This document shows, one piece after another, positions 1 to 8,443 of a stretch of 20,452 nucleotides of DNA. Both the position numbers and the translations under genes were made by a program. The stretch is from Plantago elongata (Eukaryota > Streptophyta > Magnoliopsida > Lamiales > Plantaginaceae): NCBI GenBank assembly GCA_036897095.1, contig JAYMSP010003259.1:1-20452 (forward strand), given 5' to 3'. The notes below the pieces were generated by a model. It had not been told where the DNA came from, searched no databases, and saw nothing but the letters and a program-made list of their open reading frames with translations. Positions within the stretch are counted from its first letter, which is position 1. Each line of letters begins with the position of its first letter.

Positions 1-381
1 TTTGAACTCTTCTAAAGATATTACATAATGCTAATAATTCAAAATATTCATTATCATGCAATTTATAATTAATTCAGGGGTCAAAGAGCATATATTCGAA
101 ACATATGGGCCACAAAACAAATTCACAAGTTGTTGGGGTTCTGAAATTGGAAGTTCGAAACTTCTGGGGGGTTTTAAAACGATTTTAAAACTTATGTGGC
201 AAAACTGTAAATTAGATAAACTGCATATTCACAATACAAGTCCCTTGAGAGAATCAAATTCTCAAAACACAGTCCTTTGAGTTTCTCAAACTCAAACATT
301 CGGTCCCTGTAACATATCAAGATCGACGGCATCATTCGAGATCGATTTCTGAGGCAATCAATGGGTTCGAAATCCTGTTCT

Positions 382-745
382 AAACGTCGACAATCATCCA
401 GGTCGTCAGATTCATATCCAAGACGTCGAATCGAGAAAACCAATCGCGAGTCCAAGCACAAAATTCCCGATTCTGTTTCTCTTTCCGATTCCGGCTACCC
501 TCCGCGATTATAATCGCGATTTCAACAACGACGAGTCGATTCTGGGTGGGCAATGGAAGCACGAATCGGAAAATCGCGATTTCAACACCCACGAGTCGAT
601 TCTGAATTGGAATTCGAATTGATTTCGTTTCGTTCCAAACGTTGTCAAGCACATCAAAGTGTATTCGAGTAATCATCCAAGACTGGCGAATCGAAAAGGC
701 AAACGCGAGTCCAATCGCGAATTCCCAGATTCGGATTTGGTAGAA
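382..745 (-). repeat. Diverged internal repeats in the Copia leader
   Basis: Two diverged copies of a ~100-bp block start near 382 and near 637; both contain variants of AATCGAGAAAACC..CGCGAGTCCAA. Between them a 30-bp block is present twice (515-544 and 575-604, 28 of 30 identical). Open frames here (for example 811-380 and 461-192 on the minus strand) are arginine- and tryptophan-rich translations of repeat sequence without recognisable domains, so I do not call them genes. Confidence 0.6.
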
Positions 746-911
746 GAATGAACATGAAGGGCAGGGAGTTACAATTAACAGGAAATCCAATTCAATGTTG
801 TTTGATGGCAAACCCTAAATTCACAATCACAATTATTATTCATTCAAACTTTGCTCACAAGGCATACCATTAACATATTATAACACGTAAATAATCGTTT
901 AATCAGGCCTA

Positions 912-923
912 GCTCTGATATCA
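912..923 (-). other. Copia primer-binding site (initiator tRNA-Met type)
   Basis: The minus-strand sequence TGATATCAGAGC starts one base after the LTR end. It differs by one base from TGGTATCAGAGC, the usual plant Copia primer site complementary to the 3' end of initiator tRNA-Met. It fixes the element's orientation (minus) and the LTR 3' boundary. Confidence 0.85.
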
Positions 924-924
924 C

Positions 925-2658
925 TGTAAGAAAGTGTAAGATGTAACACGATAGTGAACGCAGCGGAATTTCGAAAATTTTACTCTTACTGACAACGATT
1001 ATTCAACGTGACTATGTAAAGAAACTTTAATTTGCACTTACTTGTCTACTTCCATCAATAACAAATTAAGCTCCGGATTAAGAGCAACAACAGGAACTTT
1101 AGCAACTTCCAATTGTTGTTCCTCAGCTACAGTTTCTTCTCTTTGCCACCTTTCGTATTCCTCAGGAGTAACGTCTTCCTCAAAGTTATCCAGCTCCTCC
1201 TGCTCAACTTGATCAACCACCACGTTAGGATCCGGCTTTATATGTTGTCCTCAACCTCGGTATCCACAGTGATATATTCTACCAAGAACGCTAGGATGTT
1301 CTTCAAACGATTTGATAAGTATTTATTTATGTAAATTGATCATCAAAATAACTAAACCCTAAGCGGTCTATTTATAATCTTATCTGATCACAAAAGCCCA
1401 AGAGGATTTGGACTCCTCTTTTCCCCCATCAAAACCGCCGCCTGTTTGGTTGTAATTCAGATTTACCCAAATTAGACCATTAGCTTGCCTAGCTTAATTG
1501 GTATTGGGGAGAGTACACCTCCTAGAGTTCTCTAGTTTGAATCTCATAGAGTCCAACTCATATTTAACTTTTGTAATCTTTATGGACTCTATTTTTCAAT
1601 AAGCCCAAAATATTATATTATTAAATTCAATTAATAATTCTCATAATTATTTCTAATCCAATTAATACATAATTTATCATAATACTCATTGGTAGAACAA
1701 TCACCATAATGTGTGACCCATATGGCCTTGTATATTAAGCACTAATCGAATCAAGGTCTTAGTGAAATTCTTAGACAATTTACCAGACATTATTAATATA
1801 CAAGGAACGTTTGAAAGTACATACAAACCACCTGTAATGTAGGGCTCGTGATGATACGGTCATTTCATTCACGAATACTCGAATAAATCTAGAACTTGAT
1901 AATGTGTCTGCTCCAATAACTTATTCATTTATCTCTCATTCTTATTAGTTGATCTATGATCATATCAAACACCATTTTGAATACATCATTTGCATTGGCC
2001 AATGACTAACGATCACACTAATTATGAGAACTAAAGTATTCTCTCCAAAGTCTATTATGAGGAATAAATTCTATCTTGGCTCAACTACTACTCCCACAGG
2101 CTTTGTGATATACCCAACACATGCCGTATCTAACCCTATCTAGGAGTCCAAGCATTGGTCATGGTCAAAGCACATCACTCCGCATATGTAGTAAGTATAT
2201 ATTAACCTCAAGTCAAAGGACTACTTCGTCACTCTACACACCAATACTTCCATAGACACACAAATAGAATCTATCAAATGGTTTCTCGGTTGGGTATACC
2301 AACACTCTCTAAAGTGTCCATGTGTCCATCATGAATAACCAAGTTATTCGTAGTCGTGCGAACTACTACATTCTCAAAAAATATGATGCAGACCACATGA
2401 CAATCTAATTATGCATCATTGATATCCCATATCTTAATGATCATCGATTGTCGCGATTTTAAGACTCATGCTTAGTCACTCAAGTTATCACATCATACAA
2501 TATAAAGTCCACGGAAACACCTTATAGAATAATTCATACAACCGAATAATTAATTCAATAAATGCAATACCAACTAAATATCATATCTCATATAATAAAC
2601 AAACTGAATGTGATCAAGTACATATCAATCCTAATAGTGGTTGTCTCTAGTACATACA
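925..2658 (-). repeat. 5' LTR of the Copia element (about 1734 bp)
   Basis: The boundaries come from the TG...CA termini, the tRNA-Met-like primer site one base after the 3' end, and the point where similarity to reductase exon 2 stops at the 5' end. An alternative start is 2654, also TGTA. U3 would be about 1.3 kb. The TATA box at 1376-1368 implies that R starts near 1345. A perfect 6-bp inverted repeat (AAGAAC/GTTCTT, 1284-1289 and 1298-1303) lies just downstream in R/U5. The second LTR is outside the window, so the boundaries are not confirmed by pairing. Confidence 0.75.
1368..1376 (-). promoter_or_regulatory. TATA box in the Copia LTR
   Basis: TATAAATAG on the minus strand is a near-ideal plant TATA box. 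It sits in the LTR about 440 bp before the LTR 3' end, the position expected for the U3/R promoter. Transcription would start about 25-35 bp downstream, near 1345-1335, and run toward lower coordinates. Confidence 0.6.
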
Positions 2659-2911
2659 TACTTAAGCTTCTCATTCGCATTTTTGAGGTTCCGGAAGGTG
2701 AGCGTACTTCTCATTACCTGTGAATTAAAATCATGGGTCTTCATATCTAACAGGCACATGTTCAGATCAGCAAGAATGAGTAAAACACAGGTAACTGACC
2801 TGGATCTCTAACGGTGCCATGAACATATAAACCTTCGGAAAGAAGCAGCTTGACAAGCCAAGAAGCCATAAATCCTCCTGCTCCTGTTACACATAATCTC
2901 TTTTCTGCCAT
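2659..2911 (-). pseudogene. CCR-like reductase pseudogene, truncated by the Copia insertion
   Basis: Exon 1 is 2911-2800 and encodes 37 residues starting [14 protein letters not shown], the glycine-rich Rossmann nucleotide-binding loop, then ...VHGTVRDP with donor G|GTCAGT. An 82-bp intron follows (2799-2718, AG acceptor). Exon 2 starts at 2717 with NEKYAHL, matching NEKNAHL of the intact paralogue. After about 20 bases the frame breaks: one extra base within about 2691-2697 (minus-strand CTTCCGGAACC), since the next frame continues as NLKNANEKLK. Similarity ends at 2659, where the LTR begins. It is a tandem duplicate of the intact gene next door. With both a frameshift and an insertion it cannot make the enzyme. 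Which event came first cannot be told; the rest of the gene may lie beyond the left edge. Confidence 0.85.
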
Positions 2912-3434
2912 TTGTTTGCTTCACTCCAGAGAGTCAACGCAACAGATTGGTTCTTCGCTAGAGGGAAAATAGACTGTATTGGTGCTGCCAATATTCTTAC
3001 TACGGTCCAATATGGGTTGCTATTAATTAAACGATAAGTATGAAGAATATTTTCATCTGACAGCTATGATTAATACACTAAACAAATCATAAACATACTT
3101 AATTACTTACAAGTCAATTAATTACATTCAGTTTTAAATCAAAATGCACTACTTCCACACATTTCTTCAATTGTCTTTTACTGTTTCAGTTTATAATAGA
3201 TAGAACAATGCCCTTGATTGAAAAACACAGAAGTTTGGCACAGCATGAGTTGAAGAAAAAGGCATGGCAGCTATTATTCGATTTTATTCGACTCTCACTG
3301 TTCACGTATACAGTACAAAGATTACAGGACTTCACTACGAAGACTACACTACGAAGTGTACAGATTTATGGCCATGATCGGAAGATTTTTCTGGCACCGC
3401 TTCACCATAAAAAGTTCATATGTCGAAGCTGCAT
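2912..3434. other. Intergenic spacer between reductase pseudogene and intact paralogue
   Basis: This AT-rich stretch holds the former promoter of the pseudogene and the 3' flank of the intact reductase. A 76-codon plus-strand frame (3208-3438) runs into the reductase stop region and has no recognisable domain, so I do not call it a gene. I see no repeat or RNA gene here. Confidence 0.5.
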
Positions 3435-6400
3435 TTAGACATCACTGTCGAGAAGACCAGCCTTCTTGTAGCTCTCAATAGAATCCACAAGAGTTTCTTC
3501 CAGTGGTCTGTATTTCCATCCCAGATCTTGTAGTTTTTTCGAACTGAATTTTGTATCATTTCCGTCTTTGAAACTGCAAAGAAGCACCATGATGTTGCAA
3601 ATCATGAAGCCAAGACAGTCAATGCTTCCAAAGAACTATACAAAATGGAAAATGAAAAGTGTACATATTAACTCTAACGGTAAATACTTACCCCTTGGGG
3701 TAGTTGTAGTTTGGATAGATTCCCTTTAGGATTTCAGCCAAATCCTGCACCTTGATCATGTGAGACATGCATATGTATCTGCCTTCAGCTTCGGGTAACT
3801 CATATGTTAATTTGAGCGCTGCAGCTACATCTCGTGCGTCGACTATTTTCCATAGGTTGTTAGGCATTTCGTCATATCCTTCTATTTAGCCATGGAAGAA
3901 AAGCTTTGTCAATAATCAGATAAGTCGGTTTCAGGGCAATGTTCTACTATTGCGTGAAAACACATAGCAAACTAAAATTCATGTCTCTGCTTTAACGAAT
4001 ATGCAAAAGGACAGAGCACCAAAAGTTCTAAATAAGTGCCAAGTTTTTTACAAGTCCTATTTAGATGGCATGAAAACTGTTCCAACTTGAGATCATTTAT
4101 GGGAGCAAGGTACATACAAAAGTCAACTGTTAAGTAGAAGCTGCTTAAACTGATCAACAGCATGAACACGTACCCTTTAACAGCTTAAGGAGAACCATGC
4201 TGCTGGAACTTGGTTTTTGTTGTAGCAAAGGTCCTAGCACGAGACTTGGAGCCACAGTGACCATGTCCAGGCCTGTCTTCTTAGCGTATTCCCATGCTTC
4301 ACTCTCAGATACTGTTTTTGAATAGCAATACCAGTTCTAGATGCATCAAGACATAGAAAAGAAAACACGTACTTCAGAGAAACACTTGACCTGGTATGTA
4401 ATAAATTCATCAGACATTTATAACAATGCTCAATCTGAAATTAGTAGTTCTTACATTTGTTGTCTTGCAGTATTCCTTGTCCGACCAACAAGACTCATTG
4501 ATGAGAAGATCTTTGGCAAACTCAGGGTTCATCGACATTGCAACCACTGATGATACGACAATAACACGTTTAACTTTCGCTTCAGAGCATGCCTTTAAGA
4601 CGTTGAGAGTGCCTTCTCGAGCAGGCGCTACCACTTCTACCTGCAATAGAGTTGCTGGTTATCAAAAGAATGTCTAACATAAATAGATGCCTGAATAAGG
4701 TGCACTCAAGCTCAACACATATTGGAATTCTATGGATATTTCAAGTACGTGCAGTCTTTTTAAGTTTTAACAGCTCAAATATCATGCCTCGGGATTCGGT
4801 ACACTGCTAGAGGGAACTGGGCTGGCAACATGGAACACCCCATCACAACCTTTAACTGCTTCAAGGATGGAATCATAATCCAGCAAGTCTGCCTTAAACA
4901 GTGTCAGCTTATCATCAGCATTTTCAAGATTCTTTAGATGAGCATTCTTCTCATTGCCTGAAACATAGAAATTACAGTTAAATCAACAGATTCACTAGAC
5001 AAACCAACAAAAACCATTCCAATCCAACAGTAGATGCTAACACCTTTGTTTGCGCTACTGATCAAGAATAATAAATCAACCTTAAAACTAAGCAAGCCAA
5101 GCACACAAAATGTCTAGGATGTACTATCATCATTACGATTAACTCTCCAGCCTAGTAGTCATTGAATGATTTCTCTTGGTAATAGAAGCCAGCTGATCAC
5201 TTGATTGAGACAATATCTCTCTCTATATATACCCATGAAATAAGAGTATGCAGTTATTAAGGCCAAGTTTACCACTAGTTATAAGAAAAAGCTCGTTACG
5301 TGAATGCGCAGCTCTGGCTGGTTTGACAAGCTAACTTGAAAGCTAACTAAACATGTACCAGCTAGTTTTTCAGCTGGTAGCTAGCTATCCAACTAGTTTT
5401 GCTAAATAGAGCTTAATAACAAACAATTCACAGTTTTAAGTTAAACAAAATATACTATATTTACATAATACCCAAATCTTCCAATTTCCATATTTTGTCG
5501 ACCCGAAAACGAAACGGGAAGCTTATCACATTGAAAGAATTATTTTCCCTGCCTATTCATAGAAATAGAAGGGGTATATATACAAGTAAGAAGCTATAAT
5601 CTAAAGACTAATCTAATTAGAAAACTAATCTAACTAGAGTTCTATAATCTAAAAGACTAATCTAATCAGAAAACTAATACAATTACATAGTCTAACACAC
5701 CCTCGCAGTCGAAGCTGACGCTTAGACTGTCACAAAAATCATCAAAGAGTATGCGCGGAAGTCCTTTCGTGAAGATATATGTGCTATTTGATAGCGGAAA
5801 GGAACATATCCCACGATGGTGGAAAGAAAACAGGAATCTAATCGAACAGTGGGTTCGATTAGAAGGGAGAACAAATTCGGGCAGTTTGCGTTCTGTTTGG
5901 GGAAGAAAGGGATCGAACAGTGCGTGCGATCCGGAACAGAGCGATCCGGAACAGAGAAAACTGGTAGAATTTGGGGAAGAAGAAGAAGGGGGGGAGGACG
6001 AGGAGGAAGCTGTCTTTATTGACGTGAGGTCGGGACTTGACCTGGTGGCGCCTTAGGTTGATCTGGGGATGAGGAGAACCCTTTTTTTGATCAAGACGTG
6101 CGACTTCGAGAGCTTAATCTCAGAACGGAGCGGAGACAGTTGCTCGAGAAAATCGATGACGCGTGGAGAAAACACAGTGGTAGAAAATCGATGAAGCGTG
6201 GAGAAAACACAGTAGTAGACTGTAGGAGAAGAAACAGCTCAACTGCATAAGAATAAGAGAAATCCACTGCGTAATCAAAAGAAGAAGACCTGGCCGGAGG
6301 ATTGTCCGTCGGACAATAGGGAGATCAACGATCGCGAGCAATTGCAGAGGCGGTCGATGAAGATCGAACAGGCTGGGGCGATCGTTGGACAGGAGAACGA

Positions 6401-7271
6401 CAATTGCGAGCAATTGCAGGAGGATAGAAGAAAGTTCGACAAATTAAAGAAAATTGTTCGAACATGGTGGGGATCAACAATAGTGGGTTGTTTGATCAGA
6501 GAAGAGGGAGAAAAGAGATAAGTTGAAAAGGGAGAAAAGATTAGAGGGTGAAAGATAAGGAGAAAGAAAAGAGATAAGGAGAAAAGGGAGAAAATATAAG
6601 AGCTTGAGATATAAGGAGAAAAGGGAGGCAGGACTGGTTGTTTGATCAGAGAAGAGGAGAGATTGAAGAAGAGATGCACATGATCGCTTGAGAGATAATG
6701 ACAGTATGAGTGGCAGTACCAATGTTTCCAACTTACATGGCTCTGATACGAAATAACTATTTTCTCTGCCTATTCTGCCTATTCATAGAATTAGCAATTA
6801 CATAGTCTAACACACATTGACAAAAACTAATACAATTATACATAGTTCTATAATCTAAAAGACTAAACTAATACAATTACATAGTCTAACACACATGACA
6901 AAACAAGGTACTCTTGAATCTTGAATATAACTGCTGAAGGGGTATATAAAAAGCCAACAAAGAATGATCTTGCAACCGACAATCAGCTAACTGGCCAGTA
7001 CACAAAAATAAAAGGCCAACAAAATATCATCTTGCAATCGAAAATCAGCTAACTGGACAGTACAGAAAAGATAAAAAGCAGAAGAAAAACAAGAAAATGG
7101 AATTGGAATTTCTAAACATAAACAAAGAGGGGAAGTGAAAAAAGGAAACGAACTAGAATCTCTGACGGTGCCATGGACGGTATAGCCGTCGGAAAGTAGA
7201 AGCTTTACAAGCCAGGAAGCTATGAATCCGCCTGCACCTGTTACACAAACTCTCTTTTCTTCTTCTGCCAT
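3435..7271 (-). CDS. Cinnamoyl-CoA reductase-like NADPH-dependent reductase (SDR108E), 321 aa
   Basis: Six coding exons: 7271-7154, 4957-4788, 4640-4455, 4336-4174, 3881-3692 and 3573-3435. All phases join, giving 966 nt with stop. The N-terminus shows the Rossmann motif [20 protein letters not shown] and then GTVRD, where the arginine suits NADPH. Downstream are [11 protein letters not shown] (residues ~75-90), the catalytic serine region [10 protein letters not shown] (S126/S127), and NWYCYSKT with the catalytic Y161-x3-K165 pair. Length and exon phases fit the CCR/CAD-like/DFR superfamily, whose soluble cytosolic members reduce hydroxycinnamoyl-CoA or related carbonyls. The motif is NWYCYSK, not the NWYCYGK of true lignin CCRs, so the substrate is uncertain and CCR-like is the safer name. 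Intron 1 is 2196 bp and full of insertions; intron 2 uses a GC donor (4787-4786). The gene is divergent from the small membrane-protein gene 780 bp away. Confidence 0.9.
5253..5420. mobile_element. Possible MITE in reductase intron 1
   Basis: A 168-bp segment is bounded by imperfect inverted repeats: GTTATTAAGGCCAAG... at the left and ...GAGCTTAATAAC at the right. The outer 9 bp are perfect, and inner similarity runs to ACTAGTT about 25 bp in. The middle is rich in AGCTAG/CAGCTGG palindromes. The size and layout fit a non-autonomous DNA transposon (hAT or Harbinger type), but I cannot define a clear target-site duplication. Confidence 0.4.
5532..5697 (-). repeat. 3' LTR of the short element (166 bp)
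   Basis: It shares its termini and most of its length with the LTR at 20273-20452: TGAAAGAA..ATTTTCC at one end, TACATAGTCTAACA at the other, and a TATATATAC promoter-like segment near 5575. It is preceded on the minus strand by a degenerate polypurine tract (GCGAGGGTG). CACAT at 5527-5531 is the left target-site duplication. Confidence 0.85.
6148..6656. repeat. Short tandem and GA-rich repeats inside the short element
   Basis: A 35-bp unit containing ATCGATGACGCGTGGAG is repeated in tandem at 6148-6182 and 6183-6217. A 21-bp block around TTGTTTGATCAGAGAA occurs identically at 6486-6506 and 6636-6656, flanking about 130 bp of GATAAGGAGAAAAGGGAG-like purine-rich repeats. The leucine/serine-rich minus-strand frames here are translations of this low-complexity DNA, not genes. 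Confidence 0.7.
6736..6748 (-). other. Primer-binding site of the short element
   Basis: TATCAGAGCCATG on the minus strand lies directly inside the 5' LTR and matches the initiator tRNA-Met primer site of plant Copia elements, minus its usual first bases (TGG). It ties this non-autonomous element to Copia-type replication. Confidence 0.8.
6750..6891 (-). repeat. 5' LTR of the short element, rearranged
   Basis: Both LTR ends are recognisable (TAACA at 6891; GAAAATAGTTATTTC before the primer site), but the middle differs from the 3' LTR. The TATATATAC segment is missing, GCCTATTCT is duplicated near 6768-6786, and the LTR terminus TACATAGTCTAACA followed by CACAT occurs a second time inside at about 6799-6817. 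This suggests a deletion plus a partial tandem duplication after insertion. Confidence 0.75.
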
Positions 7272-7424
7272 TTTTTGTGAGAAATGGAAAGCTGACTGAT
7301 GAGTTCTTGTACTAGTATTTTGGTGTATGTTACAGAATTTCGACATGTGTGTACGGTGGAGTGTTTTTTGTATTTTAATCCCCTTATTCTTTCTCGAATA
7401 AAAATGCACGAACTTCTATTTTTC

Positions 7425-7800
7425 GAGTCAAGTCCAATTAAATATTTTAATACTCGAGTTCGAACTCAAATTTAATTGAGCCGAGGCTCGACTCGTTAAC
7501 AAAATGAGAAAAAAACAAGTTCGGGTAATATGTAACGAGCTCGAGCTCGAAAATATACGAGAATTATCGACCTTTATTTATAAAAAATATTAAAAATATG
7601 TATAAAAAATTATAATTATTACTCTTAACAAGCTTTACCGAGTCGAGCCCGGCTCACTAATAAAACGAGTATAAAATCGAGCTCGAGTTCGGCTCACTAA
7701 TGAAACGAGTATAAAAACGAGCTCGAGTTCGGCTCGAAAAGGCTTATCAAACCGAGCTTCGAGCTTTACCGAATCGAGTCCTCAGTAAGACTCGACTCGA
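7425..7800. repeat. GAGCTCGA-rich dispersed repeat with 40-bp tandem duplication
   Basis: This AT-rich stretch is studded with GAGCTCGAG, CGAGTCGAG and GGCTCG motifs. A 40-bp unit is repeated in tandem at 7651-7690 and 7691-7730 with two mismatches. It fills much of the space between the divergent reductase and small membrane-protein genes. It looks like a degraded transposable element, but I cannot assign a class; no clear termini were found. Confidence 0.5.
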
Positions 7801-8050
7801 AAAACAACTATATGCCCTCCTTCAAAATATATGGTCGTATATAAATTATTCAAATACCGTCTCTTAAAATACTTACTTTTACGGATTTCGAAGGTGGGGA
7901 TAATTATGATAACACCATCCTTGTGATTTGTATGGCGCCACGTTTCGAGTGTCCATCCATGTTGAAGCAAATTGTCAAATTGAACGATAGTGATCTTTAT
8001 CCCCAATACCAAGAAATTAGGGCTTACGAAACTCTCACAGTGATCCTGCA

Positions 8051-8443
8051 ATGGCGGCAAAAGGGTGGCAGAAAGCAATTGGGAACGTGAGATCCTTCGC
8101 CGGAAACTCATTGGGCGGACTTAGGGGCGGTAGTAGCCTAGCCTCGTGGGTCGTTGCCGGAACCTTAGCTTATTTTCTTTGGGTCCGACCTTCGCAGCAG
8201 CTCAAGAAAGAGCAAGAGGCAAAATGCTCAAACTTGGTTCTTGAATTGGACCATTTTTCTTGAAAGTCTGTGTCTTTGGTTTGATATAGTATGTTTGGTT
8301 TGAACTGTGATCAGGAAAGAGCAGCTTTGGCAGCTGCGAAGCCAGACCCATACAGATACGTCGAGAAACGGAAGCCGATTCCGGATCCTCAGGATACTGG
8401 GCTGGTGTATGGGAAGAAGAACAGAGTGAAGAAATCTGAATGA
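8051..8443 (+). CDS. Small conserved plant membrane protein, 98 aa
   Basis: Exon 1 is 8051-8218 and exon 2 is 8315-8443, joined in phase 0. The protein begins MAAKGWQKAIGNVRSFAG, has one hydrophobic segment (about residues 30-46, SLASWVVAGTLAYFLWV), then a charged tail KKEQE|ERAALAAAKPDPYRY and the Pro-rich stretch EKRKPIPDPQDTGLVYGKK. I recognise it as a small conserved plant protein without a secure function; the basic N-terminus plus single helix would suit a mitochondrial or other organelle membrane protein (inference). The homology-preferred join uses a GC donor (GAG|GCAAAA, 8219-8220). A GT donor at 8237-8238 is also in phase and would add six residues (AKCSNL). Unspliced, the frame ends at 8263. 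A GTAAGT shortly after the stop suggests a 3'UTR intron. Confidence 0.75.

Larger units (their letters stand above)
1..2658 (-). mobile_element. Copia-type LTR retrotransposon, 5' part, cut by window edge
   Basis: On the minus strand this reads as a long LTR (2658 to 925), then a primer-binding site resembling the complement of initiator tRNA-Met (923 to 912), then a leader running off the left edge. The LTR begins TGTATG and ends CTTACA, so its termini are TGTA...TACA. A TATA box sits at 1376-1368. A 1.7 kb LTR followed by a leader of at least 0.9 kb before any gag ORF resembles the Angela/BARE type of plant Copia in layout, but that lineage call is inference. No gag or pol domain lies inside the window, so I cannot say whether the element is complete. 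It sits in exon 2 of a reductase pseudogene. The target-site duplication cannot be tested because the other end is outside; the 5 bp before the LTR are 2663-2659 (AAGTA on the minus strand). Confidence 0.8.
5532..6891 (-). mobile_element. Short non-autonomous LTR retroelement with 5-bp TSD, in reductase intron 1
   Basis: On the minus strand the order is 5' LTR (6891-6750, rearranged), primer-binding site TATCAGAGCCATG (6748-6736), about 1.04 kb of internal sequence, a purine-rich tract (5711-5698), and 3' LTR (5697-5532). Termini are TGTTAG...CTTTCA. A perfect 5-bp target-site duplication, CACAT, flanks it at 5527-5531 and 6892-6896. No gag or pol is encoded; the interior is a patchwork of GA-rich and short duplicated segments. 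It is larger than classical TRIMs (internal region usually a few hundred bp) and far smaller than autonomous elements, so its enzymes must come from elsewhere. It has the same transcriptional orientation as the host gene, so its LTR promoter and poly(A) signals could affect the reductase transcript. Confidence 0.88.

Noticed and set aside
380..811. A 143-codon minus-strand frame as a gene
   Set aside because: It lies in the repetitive Copia leader downstream of the primer-binding site; the translation reflects repeat units and shows no gag or other domain.
5751..6056. A 101-codon plus-strand frame as a coding sequence
   Set aside because: It runs antisense to the LTR element, has no recognisable domain and ends in low-complexity Glu/Gly sequence.
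6120..6731. Overlapping Leu/Ser-rich minus-strand frames (97, 134 and 85 codons) as membrane proteins
   Set aside because: They are translations of GA/CT-rich low-complexity repeats inside the non-autonomous LTR element.
7640..7735. A CRISPR-like array from the repeated GGCTCACTAAT units
   Set aside because: Only two adjacent units without spacers, in a plant nuclear context; it is a simple tandem duplication.
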